Assembly (NCBI GenBank): GCA_964023205.1
Contig: OZ026846.1
Span: forward strand, 36,352,194-36,416,193
Source of the DNA: Lutraria lutraria
Lineage: Eukaryota; Mollusca; Bivalvia; Venerida; Mactridae
Direction: 5' to 3'
Length of the DNA: 64,000 nucleotides
The notes below the pieces were generated by a model, which did not search any database, was not told the origin of the DNA, and saw only the letters and a program-made list of their open reading frames with translations. Below are positions 12,689-26,400 of the stretch, piece after piece. The translations under genes and the position numbers were made by a program. Position 1 is the first letter of the stretch. The number at the start of each line of letters is the position of its first letter.

Positions 12689-12812
12689 ATTCTAACCAGA
12701 ACTAACTTACTCTTCCAAAAGGAGTCAAAAACTTCTCCACACATTGAAGAAAATCATGATATTTGTAAAATCGTCATAGAAGGGTATGACCTGCTGTGTT
12801 TTGAACCTGTAT
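12689..12812. repeat. Dispersed repeat, copy 3 of 3
   Basis: AACTTACTCTTCCAAAAGG...AGAAGGGTATGACCTGCTG matches 11397-11520 with divergence. Confidence 0.45.
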
Positions 12813-12878
12813 GGTCACATGTTCAGTTTGCCAATCACATGACGAAAACCAATAAAATCACAAAACGAGTTCAAATTA

Positions 12879-13054
12879 CAGTCAAACCTGTAACAGCGAC
12901 CACCTCCGAATGAAGGCCACCATGTGAACAAAATTAATTCTTTTTAAAAACCATTATTGATTAGTAAGAACAAAATGACCTCCAAAAAGGTCACCAGTCA
13001 ATAAAGGCCATACCATGTCTTTTTGTAGGTGGCCTATGTTCACAGGTTTAACAG
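12879..13054. mobile_element. Tigger/pogo-like MITE, copy 1
   Basis: Starts CAGTCAAACCTG after a TA and ends ACAGGTTTAACAG before a TA. Such CAGTcaAACCTC-type ends with TA duplication are typical of pogo/Tigger-derived MITEs. The interior GAATGAAGGCCACC and AAATGACCTCCAAA blocks recur in the next copy. Confidence 0.7.
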
Positions 13055-13170
13055 TACTAACAGAGAAATAATATTCAGAAAACCAATCAAATTGAAAAAA
13101 ACAAACAGATTTGATAGACCAATAGTGAGACTATCATTAAACAGATGGACTCATTAAAATCAATACAATA

Positions 13171-13349
13171 CTGTCAAACCTCTGAACAAAGGTCACCCTG
13201 AAATAAAGGCCACCCTGTGAATAAAGGCAATTCATTTAAAAACTGTCATCGATTAATTAGAACGAAATGACCTCCAAATAAAGGCAATCTGTCAATAAAT
13301 GCCATATTATGTCTTTATTGTGGATGACCTGTTTTCATAGATTTGACTG
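13171..13349. mobile_element. Tigger/pogo-like MITE, copy 2
   Basis: Starts CTGTCAAACCTCTG and ends ATAGATTTGACTG, flanked by TA on both sides. The interior ATAAAGGCCACC, GAAATGACCTCCAAATAAAG and GTCAATAAATGCC is shared with copy 1 and with the MITE split by the mariner at 14603. Confidence 0.75.
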
Positions 13350-14436
13350 TATTTGATTGACCAAGAAATATATTACAGTGATAGACCAGCAATAACTTAT
13401 CACAGAAGTTGACATAACACAAAACTATTTTCAATACAACAGACATATAAGTTGAGTTCAATGTATAAATAGAAATATAAATATACTAATTAAGCTTCAC
13501 ACCGGTACATCAAATAACTTCTGAATAGACTCGATGTATATGGAATAAACTCACCTAACACCAAGTGGAATTAACATTCATATGTATATATATACAAGTA
13601 TATCTTAAATAACAACAAATTAACTCTATTTTTAAAAACACAATATGAACACAGCCCCCAAATACAAAAGAGGAAGTAAAAAATATTGCGAATTTACAAA
13701 TTTATAAAAAGACCAAAAAAAAAACCACCAAAAACATAGGGACTTTTGATACAGAGATTTCAGAAATTCTCATTTCTGACTGCAACAAATTGAGCAATGC
13801 ACAAACATAATGTAATATGTTAAATCTGATATCTATGAAAATACATAACAATTAATTCATGAGCAAAGAATATGACCTGTTTAAACATGTTCAGAAGGCC
13901 TCCAATTGAGCAGTATTGGGCATGAACTTGAAAAAAAAAATCCACAACCAAGGAAAATGTATGGCAACAGGCAGTGGATCATACCAAAACAATTTCAGGG
14001 GTGTTGCCAAAGATACATATTTATGCATGTGGATATTGCATTTAAGTGGAATGAGGTAACACCTTCAATAGATCTACTCTGTGTCAGTCTACAAGACATA
14101 TGGTTCAAGTAAATCATAATCATAAATCATAATCACGGCCAATCCAAATACAACTCAAAGCTCACCACTTTAGCAGCGCTTATTAAAAAAAATCCCTGTG
14201 TGTAACATTCACTTGCAGCTGGTTTTATGAATTTAATCTTCTCTGATATGCTCCTGTAGTAAGAATCCTATCAAAATAGATCTACAGAAAAGTACAAAGT
14301 ACTGAGCAAAGGCAGATCTCAGCTTACAACAGAACTGACTCATCAGCTTACAGTTCATGTACTACATTGGTGACAGTAACACAAGTTGACACAAAAATTA
14401 GGTTGTACTAGTGCCGAAGAACACACATCTTGGATT
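13350..14436. other. Gene-free, or receptor 3' UTR
   Basis: No coding exon seen. If the terminal receptor exon at 14450 is real, this lies in the 3' untranslated region of that minus-strand gene. I could not pick one convincing poly(A) signal. Confidence 0.3.
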
Positions 14437-14450
14437 TCAGGTCTTTTTAT
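14437..14450 (-). CDS. Nuclear receptor exon 8 (tentative, four codons plus stop)
   Basis: A strong acceptor (polypyrimidine then CAG at 14451-14453) precedes 14450. In the phase left by exon 7 it reads Asp-Lys-Lys-Thr-stop. If used, the protein ends right after helix 10/11 and lacks helix 12 (AF-2). The alternative is that exon 7 reads through its donor to a stop at 18675, or that the true last exon is elsewhere. The acceptor and phase are seen; its use is inferred. Confidence 0.3.
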
Positions 14451-17400
14451 CTGAAAAAGTAGAAAATATAGGTATCAATATGAGGAACATAGCAAAAGAC
14501 TTTCCAGGTTTCAGATACAGTTATGTTAGCAGCCACCTCGAAATCAAGGCTAATCTGTGATTAAAGATCATTCTTTACTTAGCACAGAATGACCTACAAA
14601 TACGAGGGGTGTTCAATAAATACGCGGAAAAGTGCTATTATCTACGCTCAACCAAATTGTCATATTTTTTAGATGAAACAATTATGTATCACCGGGGAAA
14701 TTAATATTTTCCAAATATAATCTAAACTACCACGGCGGTCACTATGACAATGTCATGTTTGAAAACCCGGCCCAAAATGTAATAAAAAGAAAGCATTTGT
14801 CGCTCAGGAAACAGCGTCTCTCTCTTGCGTCTGATCATATTTCGTCACCAAAATTTGTCATAATATGGTCCAAGACCTCATATTAATGTCTGACGTCATT
14901 TGAGCATTAGCGGACATATTGTTTATGCAAGGTGCGTAAAAATGAGTGCCGAACAGAGAACGGCGGTGGAATTTTGTGTTTTAAATAGACAATCGAGAAA
15001 AGAAACACTGGAAATGTTGATTAAGGCATACGGCAATTCTGCAATGAAGAAAACGGCTTTGTACAAATGGTATGCCCGTTACAAAGACGGTAAAGAAAGT
15101 GTGTAAGACAACCAGAGAAGTGGGTGGCCGATGTCGATAACGTCACATAAGAATCAGGATATTTAGGAACTTCTGGATAAAGACAGATGCATTACCGCAA
15201 AAGAGGTAAGTGACAACCAAGCAGCAAACGATCATCAGACGATCCATTGAACTCTTGGAGCACCCACCATATAGCCCCGACCTGGCCCCTTGTGATTTCT
15301 TTTTTATTCCCCACACTGAAGCGGTATTTACGAGGAAGACAGTTCGATGGGATAGAAGACCAACATATTGCAGTACAGTCCTTGATCGCTTCCCTTGAGT
15401 CTGATACGTACAAGAAAAGCTTCTACTCATGGGTAAAACACTGTAAAAAGTGCATAACATTTCAAGGATAATCTTTTGAAAAAGATGAGAGTCTTCAGAC
15501 GGTTATCTCACCAAGGTATGTGAAAAAAATCAATACGCACTGTAAATAGCGCGACGTAAAATTGACGCTGGATGACATTGGGCCGGGTTTTGCGCTATGA
15601 CGTTACCATAACTATAGTATTTTCTAAACATGTGGAGATATTAACATGAAATGTACACAATAAATACAGAATTGTTTAGTCTACAGTATGTGCAAATTTC
15701 GCTCTGCTATTTCAATAATTGAGAGAATGACAACACTTTTCCGCGTATTTTTTTAACACCCCTCGTAAAGGCCACCTGTCAATAGGCTACATTTTGTCTT
15801 TCCCACTGGTGGAGGTTTGAGTAGAGGGTTTTCCACAAGCTGTTCCAAGGCAAAACCATGTGGACGACTGTGTATTGTCAGCCATGTTTATGAATATTTC
15901 CAGGTGTTTAGTCGGCTTTAAGTTGGTGGGTTTGGGAAATGTAGTATTTTGGCTCAGATTATTCAAATGTGTTTTTCTTTCAGGAGTCCTTTTTGTATCT
16001 TTATTACATAGCGGGTTTTTATGGAGCAGTGTCAGATTTGACCTAATTTTGATTTTGTTTGACAAATTGGGGAAAGAGAAAAATATAGCTCCTTTCAATT
16101 ACCATAACAGCTAAAATCATAGTTGGAGGGGCAAAGCCCTACCATCCGGCATAGGACATCACAGGCAGTGCCTAACTAATATCCATAATCTATGTAACAT
16201 AGTTCTGAAGTTATCTAACACTTAGAGAAATCTCTATATCAGTATTAATTAATCCCTTATTAACATCCCTTTCATATTTAATGCTCCACCCCATTTCCTA
16301 AGATGTATAATTTCTTCCATTAAAGGTATCAATATTAAATCAAATTCAACCACAACAAAAAATCATTGAAAGAGTATCACCACAGATCAATGCCCTCTAG
16401 GAATTCATAAGGGTATACAGGTCATACGTATTACCGTGAGTCTAACGCTTTACTTAGCTTAATATTCATGACAGTACTAGTATGCAGTCATAAAACCATT
16501 TAAATCACATAAACAATTCTTCTTCAAGTCAAAAAAACATGAAATACTCTAAAAAACAATAACAAGAGGGCAAAGATGGCCCTATATCGCTCACATGACA
16601 ATCACTGTTCACTCATTAAAACATTGTTTTGAACCTGTGACCTACTTTTTGACCCCAGATGACCCATGTTAGAACTTGTCCTACATATAAATAAGACAAA
16701 CATTCTGACAAGGTTTGGTGAAGATACAATCAAAATTTCTACAGGGTAAATAAGGTTTTCCTAAGATTTGACCTTGTGACCTAGTTTTTGACCCTAGGTA
16801 ACCCATATTTGAACTTATCCTGAATATAATAAAGACAAACAATCTGACAAGGTTTGGCCAAGATCCAATTAAAACCATAACATTTAGAGCTTTAACAAGG
16901 TTTTTACCTAAGATTTGACCTGGTAACCTAGTTTTTAACCCCGGCTGACCCATGATCAACCTTGACCCACGTAATATTGAGGCAAACAAGGTTTGGTGAA
17001 GATCCAACCAAAACTGTGATATCTACAGTGTTAACAAAGTTTTCCTAAGATTTGACCTGGTGACCTAGTTATTGACCCAAGATGACCCATATTTGTAATT
17101 GACTGATATATCATTATGACAACAATTTGACAAAGTTTGGTGAAGATCCAATTATAACTGTGAAATCTACAGTGTAAACATGGTTTTTCACAAGATTTGA
17201 CCTAGCATCCTAGTTTTTGACCCCAGATGACCCATGTTAAAACTCAAAGACAAACACTTGAAGGCAAACTTTCTGACAAAGTTTTTATGAAGATCCAATC
17301 ATAACAGTGATTTCTAAAATGTTCATAAGGATTTCCCTTTTTTGGCCCTGGTGACCTAGTTTTTTACTCCAAATGGCCCAATATCGAACTCGTCCTAGAT

Positions 17401-20400
17401 TTTGTCAATATTAACATTCTGACCTAGTTTTGCGAAAATTGAGCTAAACATGTGGCCCCTACTGTGTTCACAAGGTAAAGTTTGACGCATGACCCACACC
17501 ATACAACGCATATGGCGCCGGACGAAGACTGATCACAAAACATATATCAATTGCTTGCATTCCTTGACACAATGACAGGAATATTGATTTTTACCTTGTA
17601 TACTTTTCACTGAGAATTGGCCAATCAAATGCGAGATAGAAATCATGTGGGAAATTTCTGGCAACAAATTAATACTGAACTCCAACCAATGCCCGGACCA
17701 TCTATCATAGCAGAAATATCAAAACAGTGTTTTAAGAGACAAAATGCATAAAAATGCGATACAATTATATATATAGCATTATTAATTTGAATTGAATTCA
17801 AATAACTGTACGAAGGATAAATTGACATGACTGTAGAAAGAACATAAATCATCGATGAAAATATCGTGGCATGAAATGTAAACAAAAGTCTAGTTCCCTG
17901 CCAACAAATACTAGGCGGAAACAGAAAAGGATGCATATGTGGCAGTTGTTGTTATTATACTGATATTTGCGGTGATGTGTATATCACAGTAATCTGTATA
18001 CTAGGGTACAATATTCGGTACAATAAATCTTAAAATGCATAACAAGACGCTGCGCTCAATAAACGCATAATTATGCCCCCGGATGCATGCTTGAAAAGCA
18101 ATAGCCCAGTTGAACAAGGTCATGGTCAAAGCAGGTGTTTGATATTTATGGGTGGGCTGAGAATGGTCATAAGCAACAACTGTATACATGTAAGTATTTA
18201 AGTGTTCTAGTAAGCGGTGTTCCATAAAATTTACTTCATCTAGTACAAAATCATTTTATTCTAAATCCAAAATAAATCAAGGTCAAAGTGGGATTTGTTG
18301 ATACGGGTGGATTGAAAATGATCATATACAACAAATGTGCAAGTATCAAAGTATTTTAGCAAGTGGTATTGCCCTGCAAGACGAAACAGTAAAATCTACT
18401 AAGGGACAGGACAATCACTATAATTATACAAACAATTTCAAGAAGCAATACCCACATTATTATATATACATGTACACAGTAAATCCCTTGAGATGGACAA
18501 ATTTTCAAGTCCATTTTTTGGAAGAATTTATTTATCAAAAGTTCTCTGAAAACTTAAATTCTCAGAAGGCGGACATTTAGTCCTGTCCAGAAAGGGTCTG
18601 ATTTTCAGGGATTAAACTGTTTATATATTTATTTTCTAGTATTCAATCCCAAAATCAATATACTTTTCAGTCATTTACATACCTAAACCTTTTGTAGAGA
18701 AATTAGCAATTATTTCTCGCTGAATTCTATTCACAGAATCCATCAATGGTACAAGACTAAACACTTCAATCAATATACGAGAGTGATTATGCCGGTGACC
18801 TATTTTCACTTCATGTGCTAGTGTGTCTAGAAGATGGCTGTGAATAGATTGCACTTTTGAAATATCATTCAACTCGACATCATCTGTAAAAGAGAAAATA
18901 ACGATTTTGTTTGGACCTCTGATATTATCCAAAAGTTTGTCAGAAATATGATAACATGTGTAAACACAGTATGTAATATTTTTATACAATAACTGTCACT
19001 GTCTCCATGGACACCAAGGATTCATGGATAAAAATGTCATTGATAAGGCCTAAAAATTGTTTGTTTCTAGTTACATGCTCATTAAAAATAAGGTAGGTAG
19101 GTAGGTAGGTAGGTCGGGTCTTTCTTTGGCTCCTGTATGAGGGATGTTCAATATGTAATGTGCATTGTACAGTAACACGAAAACAGTTCGCACGATTTCA
19201 CTAATATTGATATGTCTGGATAGCTCTATACAATACCTTTACAATGGTATACCAATGAATATTGAGTTCAACACAAAATTGTCAAAAACTTTATTTCAAG
19301 AGAGCCACTTATCGATCACTGTTGAAACAAGAGGGCCATGATGGCCCTATATCGCTCACCAGAGAAAAAGAAAATTATCATGAGCCTATGTAAAGTTAAG
19401 TGACCTGGGGGCGGGGCACATTTTGCCCCTAGGGCAATAATTAGGACAAACTTGGTAGATGTCCACCAGACAATGCTACGTCTAAAATATCTAGGCTCTA
19501 GGCATTGTGGTTTCGGCCAAGAAGATTTTTACAATTTTCCTATATAAACCTATATGAATCAAGTCACCCCTGGTGCAGGGCCAATTTTGACCCTAGGGCA
19601 ATAATTTGAAAAAAACTTGATAGAGGTCTACTAGACAATACTTAGGCCCAAATATCTAAGCTCTAGGTAATGTAGTTTCTGACGAGAAGATTTTTAAAAT
19701 TTCCCTATATAATTCTATGTAAAATCAAGTGATCCCTGGGGCGGGGCCAATTTTGACCCTAGGACAATAACTTGAACAAACTTGGTAGAGGTTCACTAGA
19801 CAATGCTACATGTATACCAAATATCCAAGCTGTAGGCAATGTACTTTCTGACAAGAAGATTTCTAAAAATTTCCCTATTTAAGTCCATGTAAAATCAAGT
19901 GACCCCTTAGACGGGGCCGATTTTGACCCTAGGGCAATAATTTGAACAAACTTAGTAGAGGTCCACTAGACAATGCTACACACCAAATATCTAAGCTCTT
20001 GGCCCTGTGGTTTTGGACAAGAAGATTTTTAATTTTTTCCTATTAGTTGCCATGGTAACCAGAATTTTTAATGAAATTAATTTTTTAACAACTTTTTCCG
20101 TTTCCGAGAACTGAAAAAGTCCTTATCTGATCATTGATACTACTCCACACAAGCCCTTGGCTCATCTGTTTGACAATGTTTTTGATGTACGTGTATATCC
20201 AAATCAGCCATCCATGATTTCAGAAATGTTTTCACAGACTGAAGTTTTGTATTTCTAACTACAGGAAATACTTTGAGAGGATGGAAAGTTATTTTGACCA
20301 TTTAAGTCGGTTCTTTTTAAAATAAAGACATTGAGGACATCTTTGGTATAAGGTGTAAAAACATGGGACTACTATTTGGAGGCAGGGAATAGGCCCCCAA

Positions 20401-23400
20401 AATCAGCCATAACATTGAATATTTTACAAAGCAAGAACACGTCTTGATACAGTGGTTACTTCACAAACATTAAAAATTACTACAAAAACTACACCCTGCA
20501 GAGTAAGATAACTAAAACAGAAGAATATGTACAATGAACAGTAAGTCGATAACCAGGGTTAAGTCAAGTCAACAAATGAAGGTTAGAACTGGTAGAGAAA
20601 GGCGTAAAAAATGTTTGTTTCTGGTTATATGCTCATTCATAGTAGGGTAGAAAGGTCGGGGCGTTATTTGCTTTTGAAAGCTTGTTGAGAGGTAAAAAAG
20701 TGGACGTATCGTTCCTCAGGCCTGTTGAAAAGTCTAGGGTCAGTGAAAAAATACAGTCAGTCGAGAATAAGCTGAAAAAAGCATAATCATATAATAATAA
20801 TGGCTTTATTTCAAGGCGTTACACATTTGGGGATCCCCAGTCTTCCATGTGTGACTCTCAACTAACATGAAAACAGATTACAAGATTAAGGAAAACAAGT
20901 ACTCAATGGCATGCAATAAACATAAATAACATAAAATCATTAAAGCAACATCATATTAATATAATTAATTACATGTATTTGGTTGGAACAGAAACAATAA
21001 ATTATCTAGAATTGTGGTTAATCATAAAACTGTACGTAACATACAGTAATTAACTACAGGATAATAATAAGAAAGGTGAATCATATTTACTAGAGAAATT
21101 CTACTCAAGATATAAATTTTTGAAAGCTTTCAATGATGTTAGTTTTCTGATTAGGATAGGGATGTTGTTCCATAATTTAGGTCCTGCATAATCCAGGGAC
21201 TTTCTAAAAAAATTCAATTCTCAGTTTTGGAATATTAAGTTGTTCTTGAATTGACAAACGTAGAGTAGCATTATTGGTATATTTGAAATTTTCAGATAAG
21301 TATTCTGTGCACATATTGTTAGGAGCTTTGAAGACTAAAATAACTCAGAAGTACATAGCCCATCAAGCTGGTTATCGAACTTTACTGAGATCTCATGGCC
21401 ATAAACATTTCCATGAAGTTTGGTGAGGATCCTAATTATGGATGGAATGATATTTAGGTAAAAAATACACAATGCCTGCTTAAAGTTACAATTTACACAT
21501 TGACACTGCTATTGTGCTTACTGGTAAAGTCAGAATGCATGGTGACAACTTAAGAATAAAACTGTTTGAATTAGAGAGCAGACACCATTGTGGACGCCGC
21601 CCGCCTGCCGTGGGTGTTCCCATAACACTAGACAATGCTACATACCAAATATCTCAGCTCTAGGCCCTGTGGTTTCGGTTTTTAAAGTTTTTTCTATTTG
21701 TTGCCATAGCAACCAGAGTTTTTAATGAAATTTAATTTTTTGAACAACTTTGAAAGGGGACCACCCAAGGATCATTCCAGCAAAGTTTGGTTGCAATCGG
21801 CATAGGGGTGTAGGAGGAGATGTTGTTTTAAGTAAATATGGATGCCACTTCACAATGAATGATGCACGATGGACGCAGGGCCATCACAAAAGCTCACCCT
21901 GAGCACATTCGTGCTCTGGTGAGCTAAAAAGTAAGGCATTGCAGAATAATTATTCAGCAACCTGTGGATGTTTGTAAAGCGATGAGTACCTGTTGAAGTG
22001 AGACGAACTGCACCAAGAATGCCCATCTCCAGATCTGTTATCTTTAGGTCATTGAATTTCTTAGCAAATTTAAATATGGTGTCCACCATTTCATCATTGA
22101 GGATTTTTCTCATAGCCTCTGCAGAGTATATTTCCCCACTTGGGAGAATCCAATAGCTTTTACCATCTTGAAAATATTCAGCGTAAGAAAGCTGTGAAAA
22201 GAGAACAGAAACAAAAGCTATAAAAATCAGTAATCTGTAACATGTTACAATGCCTTTATTGGAATAGTCCAGCGCATTATGACTACCACTCCACCGCTGA
22301 TCACCCTGAATTGCAGGTGCCCTAAGCCAGTTCAAAATAAGAACAATATTATAACAATTTGAGTCTATCATCACTCAAGGCTTTAAAGAAAACAGTGTGT
22401 ATACATGGAGTATATATATGTTCACATCTTGCTACATTCTGATAAAAAAATTATTTTGCAATTAAAACTAGGTTTGCATAAAACAGAAAGAAAGCAGACA
22501 AATCATAGAAATGTGTAGAGGTCACCCAAATAAGGTATCTAAGTCAAATCAGAAATGTATGGAGGTCATCCAAATAAGGTATGTAAGTCAAATTAGAAAT
22601 GTATGGAGGTCATCCAAATAAGGCATTCAAGTCAACATAGAAAAGCTAGCCTGACAAATTGACAATTAATGTAAAATAGTTACTTACAGTCCACAAGTCA
22701 TAGTATGACCGTTTGACCAATTTTTCTTGATCTTCAGAACTTAATGATGAAAACCCTGGAACATGTTCACAGAAACCTAAACAGACAAAAATAATTTCAA
22801 ATTTAGCATAAACATCAAATTTAGAACTGTCCTGGGCCACTCCTGGCAAAGAATATCTCTGGTTAGGCATTAACATACACTATCTCAATATTCCCATCTA
22901 TTTATGTACATACTCACATACAAAATTTCGTCAACCTAGCTTGAAAAGTGTTTATCACAAGATAAAGATTAAGTGGCCGTATTTTGACTTTTTCAGTTAC
23001 CACGGCAACTAAGGGAAAAACAAAACTATTTGCACAATCTCCACATTGCAATGTGTTCAAATACCAAAAATACTGGGGACTGGGAAGCTGTTTCATGGCT
23101 TAATCTTTCCAATCTGAACATTGTGTAACACAACTGTACATAGATAGATACATAGAGTGCATTATAAAACCAAACAAACTAAGCCATCCCTTATATGCAT
23201 TAATTAAAAATTTATAGTAAAACATTTACACACATTAATATGAACAACTTTAACTTTGATATCGACAACACCTTACAGGGACCAAATACGCCAGTACAGT
23301 ACAACCTCTGTAGAGCAACAACCTGTGGGAGCTGCAAATATTGGCCATTGTTTAGAGGTTGTTGCTCTACAGAGGTTAAATTTACAGTAAATATAAGGAA

Positions 23401-26400
23401 ATTTTAAAGGTGTTGTTACAAAGATGTTGTTGCTCTACAGAGGGATGCTCTGGGGAGATTTTACTGTATAATACACTGCTCAACTTTTATAATTGGTCAC
23501 CTATATTTTTGAATATTTTACAAATATATGACTAATTAATGTGGATTAAACGAACGAACGAACGAACGAACGAACGAACGAACGAACGAACGAACGAACG
23601 AACGAACGAACGAACGAACGAACGAACGAACGAACGAACGAACGAACGAACGAACGAACGAACGAACGAACGAACGAACGAACGAACGAACGAACGAACG
23701 AACGAACGAACGAACGAACGAACGAACGAACGAACGAACAAACAAACAAACAAACAAACAAACAAACAAACAAACAAACAAACAAACAAACAAACAAACA
23801 AACAAACAAACTGTATTTGTCAAGGTTTCTGCGTTACTGCCTTTATCAAGAAATAACAATACAATAATAAAACAATGGACGCTACGTCATAATAATCGCT
23901 GTATCTTACTTTTTTTTAGAAATATATGACACCATTCAAATATTTGAAGCAATCAAGCACATACAAAATGTGGAATATGTTGTAATCTTTAAGAATAAGT
24001 GAAACTTATGATAGAATAAAGAGACATTATGTACTTCATCTGTTTAATGGGTATGTTAACCAAGTTGACCTATTAAAAAAGTTGAGCAGTGTATATATAT
24101 CAAGCTACCCTTTCCTGAAATGGAAATAACCTACTTCTCATTTCTTTTCAGCAACTTACCCAAAATTCTATCATTCAATCCTGGTATTCCACTGATCAGT
24201 TTATTGTACACTTCTTTTATGTCTTCTTCACTATCGGTCAGTACTTTTATGTAAAGCTAAAATTGACATTTATACAGTTAAGATTGTTATAAAAGACATT
24301 TTAAATCTGATTCATGGGCATATTTTTTTTCTTAATACATGTACTTCTAGTTCATCAAAGAGATATTTTTTAATTCACAATAAAAAGCCATTCAATGAAT
24401 TGTTTGTGCATGAAAAACTACATTTTGTATTTCTAATTCTTCATACCTACTGAATGTTTTGTTAGAAATCACACAATTGAAAACAAAATTTACAGCCTTA
24501 TGTAGCATTATTAAAGCAACAAGTAGCCACCACTCCAGGACAGTTTATGATAAATTTCAGGCAGTGGGACACGACAGCACTTCGATATTTGCGATTATAA
24601 ATCTCATTGAAATGAGATTCAAACCAAAGAACACATGTACATTTGCTTCTAAATTGTGCTAAAACACAACGACATGTAAATTATCTGGTGCAGAAGTCAT
24701 TTTATACATGAACTATGCATCTAATTTGTCGTTACTGATGGAAAGCATCTTCCAAACTGCACAGCTGTTGGACATAATCGGACAATTGAATCTTCACAAT
24801 GATGAACAACAAATTAATTAGCTTAACAATATACAATCTAAAAGGGAACTAAAACTACTACTTCAATTATATTTTAATAGATTCATCAACAAATCAATTA
24901 TGGCCTCATTTTATACCATATTAAACAGGGCAGTGTAGTACATGTATATGAGTTAGGTATTTTCAAGTTTGCTTGACTGGAAGTTCAAATCTTGTAACAG
25001 GAAGTTACAGTCATTATTGACCACAGCAGTCCAATCCAGTTCATGATACATAGGATTTGCCTTCCGTGGTCGAATGGTTAAGGTTGCTGACTTCAAATCA
25101 CTGTAACCTCTCTGTGAGAGAAGGTCAAGGGCTCGAGCCTGCTACCGACCATGTCTCTTAATGTGAGAAAATAGGCAGTTGCTTGCGGAGGATGGAAGTC
25201 TAGTACTGGTTCTTCCCAGGAAAGATGGTTAGGTGAACTGTCCACCTCATATGGCTGATTGTTGAAAAAGGGCGTAAAACTTGAATAAACAAACATAATA
25301 CTCAATATGACTTGACAAAAATTATTGAATAAATTAACCTCCCCAAATCATACGGCAAAAAGATCACTATGTTTCCTTTAACATCACCGAAAGTAAAGGT
25401 ATCATTTCTTTCTGAAATCTTTATTTCTAAAGACTCTGTCTGTGGTTGAGTGCTTAAGGTTGCCGACTTTAAATCACTGTAACCTCTCACTGACAGAGGG
25501 TTGTGGGTTCAAGCCCTGCTACTGACCATGTCTCTTTATGTGAAAAAGTAGGCAGTTGCTTACGGATGATGAAAGTTTAGTACTGGTTATTCCCAGGAAA
25601 GATGGTTAGGTGAACTGTCCACCTCATATGGCTCTGATTGTTGAAAAGGGGCGTAAAATTTGATATAAACAAACAAACAAAAAACTATATTTTTAAAGTT
25701 CTGTCAGAAAAATGGGTCAATAGCTGCTTGGAAACCTGGAACTTTTTTAAGCCTTATATCATTAAATAGTGTGAAAATATCATTACCTCCCCATCCATAT
25801 ATAACTTTATTTTCTCCCTATGTTCTGGTTTGAAGCGGTTCAGAATCTTCTGTGCTAAATTCATACTGACTAGGGTAGACCTTATCTTCTTTTCTTTTTC
25901 TTTATCTTCTTCAAAAGTGCAAGAACTAGACACATCACCAAAATTATTCTCATGATCACCATGAAACTCTGGTTTTTGCTTCATGGATTTCTCAGCTACC
26001 ACACCAGAGCTGGAAGATTCAGCAAGATTTAGAACCACACTACCTGGGTCTTGCTTGTTAACATTCCGTGAAGATAAGTCTTTCCTCTTGTCAGTCATAC
26101 ATGCAGCCTGTTGCACATCCAAGTTACCAAATGATTTATTTAATTCTTCAGCTGAGCTAGGATTGCCCAACATCTCATCGTCTACATCACTAATAAATCT
26201 TTCCAAACATTCTTTCTTATATACAGGTAAAGCAGACAGTTTTTCCCCAGTACTCTCTGTATCACTGAAATCTGACAATCTTTTCTTGGATTTCTCAGCC
26301 TGCTCGATAACATGCAACATACGAAACATTGAATATTTGTCCACATTTCTATTTTCAAACTTTTCGACCATTCTTTTTTTCACCGTTTGACTGTCATTGG

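Larger units (their letters stand above)
8783..12878. other. Gene-free stretch with dispersed repeat fragments
   Basis: No exon is supported. It holds a Helentron-like tail fragment, three copies of a repeat of about 120 bp and a small tandem duplication, listed separately; the rest is AT-rich without recognisable features. Confidence 0.4.
14518..15821. mobile_element. Tigger/pogo-like MITE split by a mariner insertion
   Basis: The left half (14518-14602) and right half (15766-15821) join at a TA to give GACCTACAAATAAAGGCCAC, matching the interiors of the MITEs at 12879 and 13171. The right terminus reads GGAGGTTTGAG before TA. Confidence 0.65.

Noticed and set aside
15143..15460. 105-codon minus-strand open frame
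   Set aside because: Antisense shadow of the mariner transposase remnant, whose [13 protein letters not shown] motif is on the plus strand.
16681..17007. 108-codon minus-strand open frame with internal repeats
   Set aside because: Lies wholly within the tandem monomers of a Helentron-like element; the repeats are the monomers.
22646..22876. 76-codon open frame as a separate small gene
   Set aside because: It is the read-through frame of receptor exon 5; the flanking parts are intron.
23532..23859. Several overlapping open frames of repeated RSFV or NERT units
   Set aside because: They are translations of the CGAA/CAAA microsatellite in different frames.
25983..26390. 135-codon plus-strand open frame
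   Set aside because: Antisense to the receptor hinge exon and without any domain.
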